From the NCBI GenBank assembly GCA_027619145.1, contig JAQCGA010000036.1, positions 1 to 13,914 on the forward strand: a stretch of 13,914 nucleotides of DNA, in the 5' to 3' direction. Positions 13,885 through 13,914 of this stretch are shown one piece after another. The stretch's first letter is position 1. Every line of letters begins with the position of its first letter. This stretch comes from a bacterium. Its GTDB lineage: Bacteria; Latescibacterota; UBA2968; GCA-2709665. Below the pieces are notes generated by a model that was not told the origin of the DNA, ran no database searches, and saw only the letters and a list, made by a program, of their open reading frames with translations. The translations under genes were made by a program, and so were the position numbers.

Positions 13885-13914
13885 GAAAGGCGGAGGTGTT
13901 GTCGGGTGGTTTTG

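Overview
The window looks like bacterial chromosome of moderate-to-high GC. It carries thirteen protein genes, all read from the minus strand, so transcription runs from high to low coordinates. No RNA gene, CRISPR array, insertion sequence or phage gene was found, and no gap between genes exceeds about 165 bases. The mix (PhyH-type dioxygenase, Gfo/Idh-type oxidoreductase, two UROD-like methyltransferase-fold proteins, PIG-L deacetylase, PAP-like phosphatase, bacterial histone-deacetylase homologue) resembles gene content often seen in uncultured Planctomycetes, Poribacteria or Latescibacterota-like lineages. That placement is an inference from gene content only, because no phylogenetic marker is present.

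Layout in transcription order. (A) 13831-10575: PIG-L deacetylase, GltS-like sodium:glutamate symporter and class IV PLP aminotransferase. The last two are 18 bp apart. (B) 10454-8417: two overlapping UROD-superfamily genes behind a 120-bp leader with a candidate extended -10 promoter and mutually exclusive hairpins. (C) 8275-6426: mnmA (tRNA 2-thiouridylase), a 55-residue HicB-like protein and a DUF985/cupin_5 protein. (D) 6260-4905: a secreted PAP-like metallophosphatase with a good promoter of its own. (E) 4812-3535: a Gfo/Idh/MocA-type oxidoreductase. (F) 3459-2512: a histone deacetylase/acetylpolyamine amidohydrolase family protein. (G) 2439 to the left edge: prephenate dehydratase (GTG start), a class I aminotransferase and the first 126 residues of a PhyH dioxygenase.

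The firmest functional link is the prephenate dehydratase plus adjacent aminotransferase, which together can complete phenylalanine synthesis. The most unusual elements are the UROD-like pair, whose members differ at the metal-site signature (HTDG versus HSCG); the structured leader in front of it; and two copies of an AT-rich 7-bp tandem repeat. Each of these copies lies just 3' of a gene, and one forms a terminator-like hairpin directly after the deacetylase stop codon. An 8-bp tandem repeat (CGCAAAGR) lies near the right edge. I did not find convincing evidence of a defence system or other complete novel system. The best candidate for a new pathway is the cluster at 13831-8417, and its shared function is speculative.
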